64,000 nt of DNA from positions 310,001 to 374,000 of the forward strand of contig JACOUT010000010.1 in assembly GCA_016177705.1 (NCBI GenBank), written 5' to 3'. The DNA is from Deltaproteobacteria bacterium. Lineage in GTDB: Bacteria > Myxococcota > UBA727 > VGSZ01. A model generated the notes under the pieces. The model saw nothing but the letters and a program-made list of their open reading frames with translations, did no database searches and was not told the DNA's origin. The position numbers and the translations under genes are program-made. Shown here one piece after another: positions 33,629 through 41,697 of this stretch; the first letter of the stretch is position 1; every line of letters starts with the position of its first letter.

Positions 33629-34060
33629 CTATTCGCCCTCGCCCTCGCCCTCGCCTTCGCCCTCAGCCGGCGGATCGCCGATGCCGTCGCAGGTGGCGCC
33701 GCCGTCGGCTGCCTCGGCCGCGTCGACCGCGCCTTGGCGCAGGTCTTTGCACTTGTCGGCTTCGTCGAGCATGGCCGCACGTGACGCCGCAAGGTCCTCG
33801 CAGGAGAGCGCCGACTCGCAGGTCGCGACCGCGAGCTGGGCGTTGGCGAGATCCTCGCACTCCTGCTCGGCGCTTTGGCGGAGCGCGTTGTTGGCGCCGG
33901 CGCGGCTCGCCGCGCACACGTCGACGTAGTCGTCCTCGAGCGTCAGGCCGAGCTCGTCTTGGCAGTCGTACTCCTTTTGGCAGATGGACTCGGCCGGGTT
34001 GCAGCCGGCGCACCACAGCGCGGTCAGGCCGAGCGCTGCACACATCATCGTGCGGTTCAT
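33629..34060 (-). CDS. Small Cys-rich lipoprotein with C-terminal Gly-Glu tail
   Basis: 143 aa. Lipoprotein signal ends in the lipobox WCAGC (Cys about residue 20). GGAGGTACCCC precedes the ATG. The mature part is short, acidic and helical with about eight Cys residues (SICQKEYDCQDEL, QECEDLANAQLAVATCESAL). It ends with Glu and (Gly-Glu)5 directly before the stop codon. The Gly-Glu tract is normally an N-terminal spacer in the neighbouring lipoproteins, so a C-terminal tail is unusual. Function unknown. Confidence 0.82.
   Translation of the reverse strand: MNRTMMCAALGLTALWCAGCNPAESICQKEYDCQDELGLTLEDDYVDVCAASRAGANNALRQSAEQECEDLANAQLAVATCESALSCEDLAASRAAMLDEADKCKDLRQGAVDAAEAADGGATCDGIGDPPAEGEGEGEGEGE
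33632..33661 (-). repeat. 6-bp tandem repeat encoding (Gly-Glu)5
   Basis: Five GGY-GAR units immediately before the TAG stop of the small lipoprotein gene. Same unit as the N-terminal spacers of the other three genes. Confidence 0.85.
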
Positions 34061-34094
34061 GGGGTACCTCCGAGCGCACAGATAGCAGGAGTGG

Positions 34095-35591
34095 GTGATA
34101 CTGGGGAACGTGCGGCTGCTGCTGGTCCTCGTCGCGCCCCTGATCGCTGGCTGTCCCGGCCGTCTGCACGTGTGCGCGTCCGACGAGGACTGTGGTGGTA
34201 CCGGGCGTTGTCAGGCGGGCGTCTGTGCCCCGTCGAGCGGCGAGGGTGAGGGCGAGGGCGAGGGTGAGGGCGAGGGCGAGGGTGAGGGCGAAGGTGAAGG
34301 CGAGGGTGAAGGCGAGGGTGAAGGCGAGGGTGAAGGCGAGGGTGAAGGTGAGGGTGAAGGTGAGGGTGAAGGCGAGGGTGAAGGCGAGGGTGAAGGCGAG
34401 GGTGAAGGCGAGGGCGACCTCGTCGTCGAGGTGACGACGGGGCTGGCGCACACCTGCGCGCGTATGGGCAGCGGCGAGCTGCGCTGCTTCGGCGAGGGCG
34501 TTTATGGGCGACTTGGTCGCGGCGACCAGGTCAGCTTCGGCGACACCGAGCCAGCGTCGGCGGCGGGCACGGTGGCGATCGGCGGCCCGGCGGCCGACGT
34601 CGCCGCGGGCTGGTACCACACGTGTGCGGTGCTCGTGGGCGGCGACGTCCTCTGCTGGGGCTACGGGGGCCACGGCCGCCTCGGCTACGGCGGTGACGAC
34701 ATGGTCGGCGACAACGAAACACCGGACACCGCCGGCGCCGTGCCCGTCGGCGGCGCGGTCAAGGCGATCGCGGGGGGATGGCAGCACACCTGTGCGTTGC
34801 TCGCCAACGGGGCCGTGCGCTGCTGGGGCGAGGCGTCGCTCGGCCGGCTGGGCTACGGCAACACACTCAACGTCGGGCGCGATCGCCTTCCCTACACTGC
34901 CGGCGACGTGCCGCTCGGCGGCGAGACGCTCCAGGTCGTCACCGGCGGACAGCACACCTGTGCGCTGCTCGCCGACCGCACCGTGCGCTGCTGGGGCAGC
35001 TCGCCCGAGCATGGCGCCAGCACCTTCGAGCCCGTCGGTGACGATGAGCTGCCACGCGTCGCGGCGGTGGCCGCGCCGGGGCAGAACGTCGAGGAGCTGG
35101 CCGCGGGTGAGCATCACACGTGTGCGCGCTTCGACACCGGCGACGTACGCTGCTGGGGCGAGAGCGGCGCGGGTCGCTTGGGCGTGCCGGGCAGTAGCAC
35201 CATCGGGGACAACGAGGCGCCGTCGGTGCAGCCGGTGGTGCTGCTCGGCGCTGCTGCCGTGAGCATCGCCGCCGGCCGCTCCCACACCTGCGCGCTGCTC
35301 GACGACGGCACGGTGCGCTGCTGGGGCGAGGGCGTGTTCGGCGCGCTCGGCACCGGAAGCAGCAGCAACGTCGGCGACGACGAGGATCCGGTCGACCGGG
35401 CCGTGGTCGACGTCGGCGAGCCGGTGCGGTCGCTCGCCGCCGGAGAGCACTACACGTGCGCGGTCACCGTCACCGGCCACCTGCGCTGCTGGGGCTGGGG
35501 CGCGTCCGGGCGGCTCGGCTACGGCGACCAGGACAACATCGGGGACGGCGAGCCGCCCGCCGGCGCGGGCGACGTGCCGCTGCTGCCGTAG
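34095..35591 (+). CDS. RCC1-repeat lipoprotein with (Gly-Glu)29 spacer
   Basis: 498 aa. The start is GTG at 34095 or at 34110 in the same frame. The signal peptide ends in LIAGC (lipobox). A short Cys-bearing stretch (LHVCASDEDCGGTGRC) precedes an exceptionally long Gly-Glu spacer. Residues 110-498 carry seven RCC1-type repeats of about 50-55 residues, each with HTCA (YTCA in the last) and then CWG or CFG, for example HTCALLANGAVRCWGEA. Seven repeats fit a complete beta propeller, with one Cys pair per blade. Likely displayed on the cell surface. Ligand unknown. Confidence 0.9.
   Translation: MILGNVRLLLVLVAPLIAGCPGRLHVCASDEDCGGTGRCQAGVCAPSSGEGEGEGEGEGEGEGEGEGEGEGEGEGEGEGEGEGEGEGEGEGEGEGEGEGEGEGEGEGDLVVEVTTGLAHTCARMGSGELRCFGEGVYGRLGRGDQVSFGDTEPASAAGTVAIGGPAADVAAGWYHTCAVLVGGDVLCWGYGGHGRLGYGGDDMVGDNETPDTAGAVPVGGAVKAIAGGWQHTCALLANGAVRCWGEASLGRLGYGNTLNVGRDRLPYTAGDVPLGGETLQVVTGGQHTCALLADRTVRCWGSSPEHGASTFEPVGDDELPRVAAVAAPGQNVEELAAGEHHTCARFDTGDVRCWGESGAGRLGVPGSSTIGDNEAPSVQPVVLLGAAAVSIAAGRSHTCALLDDGTVRCWGEGVFGALGTGSSSNVGDDEDPVDRAVVDVGEPVRSLAAGEHYTCAVTVTGHLRCWGWGASGRLGYGDQDNIGDGEPPAGAGDVPLLP
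34239..34412 (+). repeat. 6-bp tandem repeat encoding (Gly-Glu)29
   Basis: 29 uninterrupted GGY-GAR units, 174 bp. Many units are grouped as 12-bp ggcgagggtgaa pairs, which points to growth by slippage or unequal exchange. It lies between the lipobox region and the RCC1 propeller, and length change preserves the frame. Confidence 0.95.
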
Positions 35592-35618
35592 ATCGACGAC
35601 CGCGACGAGACCAACGCG

Positions 35619-36140
35619 CTACTCGACGACGTTGACCTTGGCGCTGGCGAGCTGCGTCTCGCCGCGCAGCACCAGGATCTCCCAGGTGCCGGTCTTCGAC
35701 GCCGTCGTCTGCTTGTAGTTGCCGTAGCCGGTCCAGCTCTCCTGCAGCGTGAAGTCGCTGGTGGAGCGCACCTCGCCGTTCAGCAGGAATTTGACCTTGA
35801 GGTCCTCGTACTTGGCGCCCTTGGGCACGAAGAAGCGCGTGAACGCGATCAGCGGGTCGCCCTTCTTGAGCGTGTCGCCGTGCTTCTCCTCGCAGATGCT
35901 CTTGTTGTCGGCGCTCTTGCCCATCTTCTTGCAGATGACCAGCTCCATCAGCACGGGGCCGACGTCCTTGCCGCGAAGGTAGTAGTCGGTGACCTTCTTG
36001 ACCTCGTCGGCGCTGGGCGCGGCCGGCGGCGGGCCGGCCGGAGCCGCCGCCGCGTCTTGCGCGCGCGCCGTGCCGGCCAGGGTGAGCACGAGGGTGGAGA
36101 CGAGCGCGAGCGAGCCGATCGAGCAGCAGGGCTTCCGCAT
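35619..36140 (-). CDS. Exported beta-rich protein of unknown function
   Basis: 173 aa. Signal peptide at the N-terminus (SIGSLALVSTLVLTLAGTARA, cleavage after ARA), then an Ala/Pro-rich stretch, then a domain of about 135 residues. That domain has a paired Cys region (VICKKMGKSADNKSICEEKHG) and alternating strands (KYEDLKVKFLLNGEV, TGTWEILVLRG, VNVVE). The C-terminal part resembles an Ig-like or carbohydrate-binding-type sandwich, but I do not recognise a named family. It lies 21 nt downstream of the M14 peptidase gene on the same strand and may be co-transcribed. Confidence 0.75.
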   Translation of the reverse strand: MRKPCCSIGSLALVSTLVLTLAGTARAQDAAAAPAGPPPAAPSADEVKKVTDYYLRGKDVGPVLMELVICKKMGKSADNKSICEEKHGDTLKKGDPLIAFTRFFVPKGAKYEDLKVKFLLNGEVRSTSDFTLQESWTGYGNYKQTTASKTGTWEILVLRGETQLASAKVNVVE

Positions 36141-36161
36141 GAGATCCTCCGCGCGCGGACG

Positions 36162-37901
36162 CTAACGCACCGCTGGCGCGGCGTCGACGCGCAGGATCGG
36201 CACCAGGTCCTTGCGCTCGTCCCACGACGGGTGCCGGCGATAGAAGAAGTCGAGGCGCCGTGACGGATCCTTCTGCAGCTCGGGGTCGTTGAGCGCGGCG
36301 GCGAACTCGGCGGCGACCTTGGGGTCGGCGAGCGCGCGCTCCGCGATGTCCTCGGCGACGTAACCCTCCAGGTACTCCTTCTGCTCGAAGGCGGCGTTGA
36401 GGTCGCCCCAGGAGACGAAGGAGTCGGGCGCCTGCGGCTCGAACAGGTGCACCACCAGCCGCCCGAGCCGCTGTGTCACCGGGATGAACAGCGCGCCGCG
36501 CTCGATGGTGCGGCGCTCCTTGCTCCAGGCTCCTTGCACTTTGGCGGTCATACGGCCCTCGTAGGGCTTGTTGCCGAAGGTGACGGCGCTGGCGCGAAAC
36601 ACCTCGACCTCGCGGGTGTCGGCGGCGGTGACGGTGGCGAACTCGATGCCGTGGGACTGCAAGCGCGGCCGCAGCACGGCGGCATAGCCGGCCGGCACCA
36701 CGTAGCCGGCCTTGGGGGCGGCGACGACGAGCGCGGGCTTGACCGCGGGAAAGAGCGGCACTCGCCACACCTCGGGCTTGCTCTCGTCGTAGCGCGTGCG
36801 CAGCGCGCCCGAGACGGCCGAGGGCGTGCGCGTGTAGCGATAGCCGAGGAAGTCGATGGTGCGCTTGTCGTCGGTGTTGTCGAAGGCGAGCGCGACCTCG
36901 CTTGGGCCGTGCGCAACCTCGGCGTCGACGGCGAGGCCGGCGGCGCGCCACGCCGCCGCGTGCACGCGTGCCTCGGCGAGGATGCCGACGAGCACGTCGT
37001 GGGTGGCGCGCACGCGCGCCTGGTAGTCCTTCCACGAGTGGGTCTCGACCAACATGCCCAGGCGGTTGTGCAGCGCCCAATACGGCTGCGAAAAGCGCGG
37101 CGGCGCCACGCCTGCGGCGAAGCCGGACGAGGGATCGTCGTCGACCTCGAAGGAGGGGTAGAAGTCGAGCGGCAGGTGCCCCGCCGCCGTGAGCCGGTCG
37201 AGCAGCGCTCGCTGCAGCGCCTTGCCGGCGCTCATGAGCGGCGCGGGCCCGGCGAGCGCAGGGTCGACCAGCACCGCGACGTCGTGCCGGAACTTGGCGC
37301 CGTCGGTGACGTGCAGGTCGACGTAGAGGATCGGATCCCACTCGCGCAGCAGGCCGAGCATGGCGCGCATCTCGGGCGCGTCGGCCTTCATGTAGTCGCG
37401 GTTGAGGTTGAGGTTCTGCGCGGTGGTGCGCCAGCCGCCCTCGACCGGGCCGCGCTGGTTCGGCCGGTTGTGCTTGCCCCAGCGCTCGTGACCGTCGACG
37501 TTGAAGACCGGCACGAACACCAGCGTGACGGCGCCGAGCGCGCCCGGCTCCACCTTGCCCTCGAGCAGCTCGCGCGCCAGCAGGAAGCCCGCGTCTTTGC
37601 CGTCGATCTCACCGGCGTGGATGCCGCCCTGCACCAGGATGACGGGTCGGTTGCGCTCGCGCGCCTGCGCCGCCTCGAGCGTGCCGTCGTCGGAGAGCAC
37701 CAGCGCCTTCTGCTCGCGGCCTTCGGGGGTGACGCCGAAGGTCAGGCAACGCGCGCGACCGGGGAAGGCGGCCGGGAAGGCGGCGCATAGGCGCGGCACC
37801 TCGTCGTAGCGGCCGGTGCGCACGAAGCCGCTTTGCTCCGCGGCGGTGACCAGCGGCGCGGCGGCCACGATCGCGCAGGTGAGAGCGAGGGAGAGCGACA
37901 T
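36162..37901 (-). CDS. M14 family zinc carboxypeptidase, exported
   Basis: 579 aa. The signal peptide covers about residues 1-21 (LALTCAIVAAAPLVTAAEQ). The peptidase core spans about 60-300: HAGE (first two zinc ligands, in VQGGIHAGEIDG), NLNRDYMKADAPEMRA (substrate-binding Asn-Arg pair), YVDLHVTDG (third zinc His) and MLVETHSWKDY (general-base Glu). All catalytic elements are intact. The C-terminal 280 residues are an unassigned beta-rich region. The family removes C-terminal residues from peptides or acts on peptidoglycan side chains, and the secreted form suggests extracellular protein breakdown. A small exported protein gene follows after 21 nt. Confidence 0.9.
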   Translation of the reverse strand: MSLSLALTCAIVAAAPLVTAAEQSGFVRTGRYDEVPRLCAAFPAAFPGRARCLTFGVTPEGREQKALVLSDDGTLEAAQARERNRPVILVQGGIHAGEIDGKDAGFLLARELLEGKVEPGALGAVTLVFVPVFNVDGHERWGKHNRPNQRGPVEGGWRTTAQNLNLNRDYMKADAPEMRAMLGLLREWDPILYVDLHVTDGAKFRHDVAVLVDPALAGPAPLMSAGKALQRALLDRLTAAGHLPLDFYPSFEVDDDPSSGFAAGVAPPRFSQPYWALHNRLGMLVETHSWKDYQARVRATHDVLVGILAEARVHAAAWRAAGLAVDAEVAHGPSEVALAFDNTDDKRTIDFLGYRYTRTPSAVSGALRTRYDESKPEVWRVPLFPAVKPALVVAAPKAGYVVPAGYAAVLRPRLQSHGIEFATVTAADTREVEVFRASAVTFGNKPYEGRMTAKVQGAWSKERRTIERGALFIPVTQRLGRLVVHLFEPQAPDSFVSWGDLNAAFEQKEYLEGYVAEDIAERALADPKVAAEFAAALNDPELQKDPSRRLDFFYRRHPSWDERKDLVPILRVDAAPAVR

Positions 37902-38035
37902 CGTGCGGACCGAAGCACATGCGCGCCCACCAGGGAACCGGGCGCGGCCCCCAACCTTGGGTGCGCTGACCGCAGGTGGGCCGAGCGGGGCGTGACACCG
38001 ACATCGACGACCGCGGTCGAATGCGCCCGCGCCGA

Positions 38036-38053
38036 CCGTCTCAGAGGAGACGG
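38036..38053. other. Perfect hairpin in the divergent intergenic region
   Basis: A 7-bp perfect stem (ccgtctc / gagacgg) with a 4-nt loop agag, 52 nt before the start of the 97-aa gene and in the region divergent from the M14 gene. No T-tract follows, so a terminator is doubtful. It could be a leader structure or an operator. Confidence 0.35.
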
Positions 38054-38104
38054 CCCGCGCCTTGGGCCCTAGACTGGTGGGGCAGGGGCGAGATTGGACG
38101 AGCG

Positions 38105-38398
38105 ATGGCCAAGGAAGGTCGCGACTCCCGCAGCAGCAAGGACGGAGTCCATGTCGTCGGCGGCACGCACAGTCGCGTCGAGCTGGCGACCATGTTGAGC
38201 AACAGCGTCGGTCAGGAGCGCGCGCTCGAGGCAGTGGCGGCGGTGTGCGCCGCGCGCGCGCTTGGCGAGATCCTGACGACCGACGAGGCGCTGGCGGTGC
38301 TCGAGGAGCTGGCGCAGCAGCAGGGAGTCATCGGCATCGCGGCGCGCTTCGCCAAGGGGCGTGCGCTGTTGACCTGGCAGCAGGCCAAAACGCCCTAG
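38105..38398 (+). CDS. Small helical protein of unknown function
   Basis: 97 aa, ATG start. A polar basic N-terminus (about 1-20) is followed by a compact all-helical part: LATMLSNSVGQERALEAVAA, then LGEILTTDEALAVLEELAQQQG, then IAARFAKGRALLTW. The last segments look like a short regulatory or partner-binding helical domain with a helix-turn pattern. No signal peptide. Transcribed alone, divergent from the M14 peptidase and convergent with the GT2 gene. No family recognised. Confidence 0.72.
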   Translation: MAKEGRDSRSSKDGVHVVGGTHSRVELATMLSNSVGQERALEAVAAVCAARALGEILTTDEALAVLEELAQQQGVIGIAARFAKGRALLTWQQAKTP

Positions 38399-38438
38399 CA
38401 GGGTGCGGAAAAGGCATCTGCGCCGTTGGCCTTGTCGT

Positions 38439-39188
38439 TCAGTGCTTGCGGTCGAAGCGGATCGCCGACACCAGGCGCACCAGGTCGCGCACCACGCGCG
38501 GCACCCGTCGCACCAGCGCGATGGGCGGGCTGCGCTGCTCCTCCACCTCGATGGGGATCTCGTGCACGCGCAGCCCGGCGCGCCCGGCGCGGATGACCAG
38601 CTCGCTGGCGAACAGGTCCTTGTCGACGACGCAGGCGTGCACCGCGGGCAAGAGCGGCGCGCGCACGAAGGCCTTGAGGCCGTGCGTGTCGGTGCCGTGA
38701 TAGCCGGTGCCGAGCCAGAGCAACCGGTTGATCACCTTGGTGGCGGCGCGGCGCGTGAGCGGGCGCTTGTCGCGCGAGCCCGGCATCGCCTTGCTGCCCA
38801 CCACCATGTCGCACTCGTCGTGGTCGAGCCGGCGCAGCGCGCGCTTATGGAAGTCGACGTCGCACAGGTCGATCTCGTCGCAGCCGACCACGCGGCCACG
38901 CGCCGCCAGGATGCCGAGCTTGAGGGCCGCGCCGTAGTTCGGCTGTGGGTGCTCGAGCACCACCAGCTCGGGAAACTCACGCATCAGCTCACGTGCGATC
39001 GGCACCGTCTGGTCGCGACAGCCGTTGGCGGCGACGATGACCTCGAAGGGACGACGCAACTCGCGTAGCTCGGCGACGAAGCGGCGCAGTTGATGCTCGA
39101 GGATGGCCTCCTCGTTGTAGACGGGGATGACCAGCGACAGGTCGATGCCGTCGGGGGCGCCCTGCTTGCGCTTGCGTCGCACGGCCAT
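38439..39188 (-). CDS. Family 2 glycosyltransferase
   Basis: 249 aa. GT-A fold of the dolichol-phosphate-mannose-synthase or undecaprenyl-sugar-transferase type: LSLVIPVYNEEAILEHQL at the nucleotide-sugar site, VIVAANGCRDQTVPIA, and a CDEIDL/CDVDF acidic stretch standing in for the DxD motif. GTDTHGLKAFVRAPL, followed by LFASELVIRAGRAG, is typical of the acceptor-side region. No membrane helices. It would transfer a sugar from a nucleotide-sugar donor to a lipid or glycan acceptor. It stands alone, and an interspersed repeat lies just upstream of it. Confidence 0.9.
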   Translation of the reverse strand: MAVRRKRKQGAPDGIDLSLVIPVYNEEAILEHQLRRFVAELRELRRPFEVIVAANGCRDQTVPIARELMREFPELVVLEHPQPNYGAALKLGILAARGRVVGCDEIDLCDVDFHKRALRRLDHDECDMVVGSKAMPGSRDKRPLTRRAATKVINRLLWLGTGYHGTDTHGLKAFVRAPLLPAVHACVVDKDLFASELVIRAGRAGLRVHEIPIEVEEQRSPPIALVRRVPRVVRDLVRLVSAIRFDRKH

Positions 39189-39207
39189 GGCGGTGCTCTA
39201 GGGCGTG

Positions 39208-39386
39208 TCCCTGAACTCGCAAAGGCCCCGCTGTCGAGCCCCTCTCCCTGCTTTTCTCGTGGGGGCTGTGCGCCTCCCCCGAAATCGGGGGAGGCCAACC
39301 GGAGCGCCAACCGGGCTCCCCCGATCTGGGGGAGCGGCGACGTGCCATTGCGCGCCTCTGGGAGGGGGCCTTGCCGAAGTTCAGGG
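39208..39386. repeat. Interspersed palindromic repeat, copy B, with terminal inverted repeats
   Basis: About 179 bp between the GT2 and 61-aa genes. The ends are imperfect inverted repeats of about 22 bp: the left end reads tccctgaactcgcaaaggcc and the right end, read from the other strand, tccctgaacttcggcaaggc. The core holds two palindromes at 39273-39294 and 39315-39335 with a 20-nt spacer, as in the copy at 21.3 kb; one C is missing in the second. No coding capacity, so it is probably non-autonomous (MITE/REP-like). Confidence 0.82.
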
Positions 39387-39418
39387 AGGCGCTCGAGCGG
39401 GCGCGAGTTCCGACGTCG

Positions 39419-39604
39419 TCATCTGCGCTTCCGGTCGGGGAGGGTGCGTTTGGGCCCGAGCGCGGTCGGAGCGGCGCACTGCCAAGCGCTCGCCTCGACG
39501 TACGCCGGCTCGACGTCCGGTTGCCGTCGATAGGCCTCGGCGGTGCGGCGCTCCTGCTCCTCCGCGAGCACCCGCTGCAACTGGGTCGACTGCGCAGTGC
39601 GCAT
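39419..39604 (-). CDS. Small basic protein translationally coupled to recQ
   Basis: 61 aa. The start ATG shares its A with the TGA stop of recQ (TGATG), the classic arrangement for coupled translation. The sequence is polar and charged (RVLAEEQERRTAEAYRR, ending PKRTLPDRKRR) with no recognised domain. Whether it is a real gene rests on the coupling and on Glu/Arg-rich composition. It may be a species-specific accessory gene. Confidence 0.45.
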   Translation of the reverse strand: MRTAQSTQLQRVLAEEQERRTAEAYRRQPDVEPAYVEASAWQCAAPTALGPKRTLPDRKRR

Positions 39605-41655
39605 CACTCGGCGCCGTTGTCGCGAAGCAGCGCCAGCACGGTGTCCCCGAACCGCTCGACGAAGCGCGCGCCCACGCCGTGCACGGCCAGCAGTTGCTCG
39701 CGCGACGACGGCGACGCCGTGGCGATGCCGAGCAGCGCGCGGTCCGAGCAGATCTGGAAGGCCGGCACCTTCCTGCGCTTGGCTTCGTCGAGCCGGAACT
39801 GCTTGAGGCGCTCCACCAGCGCCTTGGGCGCTGCCTCCCAGGTGGCGTCGACGCGGGGCTTGCGCCGTCGGCCGCCGCTGCCCTTGGCGACGCCGTCGCG
39901 CTCGGGCACGAACACCGACAGCGGCCGCGCCTGGCCGTCGTCGCGCGCGAGCGTGACCCGCGTCCAGGCGATGCGATCGCCCTGCTCGTTCCTGAACACC
40001 TCGTCGGACAGGAGCACGCGGCCCGCGCGCGCCAACGCGCCGAGCACGTGGTCGAAGGTGCGGCGATCGACGCCGCGCCCCTCGAGCGAGGCCTGGTACA
40101 GCTTGCCGGCCGAGAGCCCGCCGCGCGCGGCGCGCGCCAGCGCCTCCAGCACCGCCTGCACCCACTGCTCCTCCTCGCTCGACAGCGCGCGCGCGCTGCG
40201 CACGCTGCACGCATCGGGGGCGCAGAAGTCGCAGATGCCGCAGGGGCCGCGCTGGTCGTCGTCGCCGAAGTGCGCGAGCAGCGCGAGCTGGCGGCAGCCC
40301 TTGTCGCCGAGGAAGCGCGCCATCTGCGCGAGTTGGGTCTCCTTGTGCGCGCGCTGCCGCGCGTAGGGCTCCTGCCACCGATCGTGCCCGCGGGTGACGC
40401 GTTGGTCGTGCGCCACCAGCGCGCCGCCGTGGACCCACAGCTTCTCCAGGCACTTCTCGGTGGCGTCGCCCAGGCGACAGAGCCCGCGCAGCTCGTCGAG
40501 CTCGCGCGGCGTGTCGTCGAGCGCCTCGAACAAGCGGCGCAGCCGCTTGGGCTCCGGGTAGTCGCGCTCGAGGAAGAACTCGTGCATCTTGTTGTCGACG
40601 AAGCTGCCGAGCAGCACCGCGCGCGCGGGGCGGCCGTCGCGCCCGGCGCGCCCCACCTCCTGCGAGTAGGCCTCGAGCGACGAGGGCAGCGCCAGGTGCA
40701 CTACGGTGCGCACGTCCGCCTTGTCGATGCCCATGCCGAAGGCCACCGTGGCGACGACGACCTCGAGCGCGCCTGCGGCGAAGGCTCCCTGGACGCGCTC
40801 GCGTTCGGCCGGCGGCAGCCCCGCGTGGTAGGCGGCCACCGCCAGGCCCTCGTCGGCGTACTCGCGCGCGATCTCCTCGGCCTCCTTGCGCGTGGGCGCG
40901 TACAAGATGGCGGGCCGCGCGTCCGCGTCGCCGATCGCCTTGGCGGCGAGCGCGTGGCGCCGCGCCGGCGGGCAGTCGACCACCTCGAGCGCGAGGTTGT
41001 CGCGCCGAAAGCCGTGGATGCAGCGCACCTCGTCTTTCAAGCCGAGCTGGCTGGCGATGTCCTGCTGCACCACCGGCGTGGCGGTGGCGGTGAGCCCGAC
41101 CACCGGCACGCCCGAGGCGCCGCGCAGCACCGGCAGGCGCTCGCCCAGCATGCGGTAGTCGGGCCGGAAGTCGTGCCCCCAGTGCGAGATGCAGTGCGCC
41201 TCGTCGACAGCAATGAGCGAAGGCGTGCGCTTGGCGAGCAGCTCAGGGAAGCCCGGCACCGCGAGGCGCTCGGGTGCGAAGAACAGGAAGTCGAGCGCGC
41301 CCTCCAGGTAGGCGCGGCAGGCCGCGCGCGACTGCTCGCGCGGGCGCCCCGAGTGAATGCGCTCGGCGCGCAGCCCGCGCGCGCACAGCTTCTGCACCTG
41401 GTCTTCCATCAGCGCGATCAGCGGCGAGACCACCAGCGCGGCGCCGCCGTGTCCGGCGGCTTGCTGTGCGCGCACCAGCGCCGGCAGTTGGTAGCAGAGC
41501 GACTTGCCGGCGCCGGTGGGCATGACCAGCAAGACGTCGCGCCCGTCGACGAGCGCGCGGCACGCCGCCTCCTGGTGCGGGCGGAAGGCGTCAAAGCCGA
41601 AGCGCTCGCGCAAGACGGCGCGCGGGTCGGGGGCGTGCTCCACGGCGGACAGCAT
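39604..41655 (-). CDS. recQ: RecQ family ATP-dependent DNA helicase
   Basis: 683 aa. Helicase domain motifs: FRPHQEAACRALVDGRDVL (Q motif), MPTGAGKS (Walker A, about 45-52), VSPLIALMEDQV, DEAHCISHWGHDFRPDYR (DEAH at 151-154 with the RecQ aromatic loop), and VATVAFGMGIDKADVR plus QEVGRAGRDG (motifs V and VI). A RecQ zinc region with CGICDFCAPDAC and a C-terminal HRDC domain (about 605-683) follow. Complete compared with Escherichia coli RecQ (about 610 aa) with some extra length. It unwinds 3'-5' in recombination and fork repair. Downstream small gene is coupled by TGATG. Confidence 0.96.
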   Translation of the reverse strand: MLSAVEHAPDPRAVLRERFGFDAFRPHQEAACRALVDGRDVLLVMPTGAGKSLCYQLPALVRAQQAAGHGGAALVVSPLIALMEDQVQKLCARGLRAERIHSGRPREQSRAACRAYLEGALDFLFFAPERLAVPGFPELLAKRTPSLIAVDEAHCISHWGHDFRPDYRMLGERLPVLRGASGVPVVGLTATATPVVQQDIASQLGLKDEVRCIHGFRRDNLALEVVDCPPARRHALAAKAIGDADARPAILYAPTRKEAEEIAREYADEGLAVAAYHAGLPPAERERVQGAFAAGALEVVVATVAFGMGIDKADVRTVVHLALPSSLEAYSQEVGRAGRDGRPARAVLLGSFVDNKMHEFFLERDYPEPKRLRRLFEALDDTPRELDELRGLCRLGDATEKCLEKLWVHGGALVAHDQRVTRGHDRWQEPYARQRAHKETQLAQMARFLGDKGCRQLALLAHFGDDDQRGPCGICDFCAPDACSVRSARALSSEEEQWVQAVLEALARAARGGLSAGKLYQASLEGRGVDRRTFDHVLGALARAGRVLLSDEVFRNEQGDRIAWTRVTLARDDGQARPLSVFVPERDGVAKGSGGRRRKPRVDATWEAAPKALVERLKQFRLDEAKRRKVPAFQICSDRALLGIATASPSSREQLLAVHGVGARFVERFGDTVLALLRDNGAE

Positions 41656-41697
41656 ACCTGGTCATCCGTTCAGCACGGCCGGAATTGCGCGAGGAGA

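Noticed and set aside
34239..34412. CRISPR-like tandem array
   Set aside because: Units are 6 bp with no spacers and are in frame in a protein gene.
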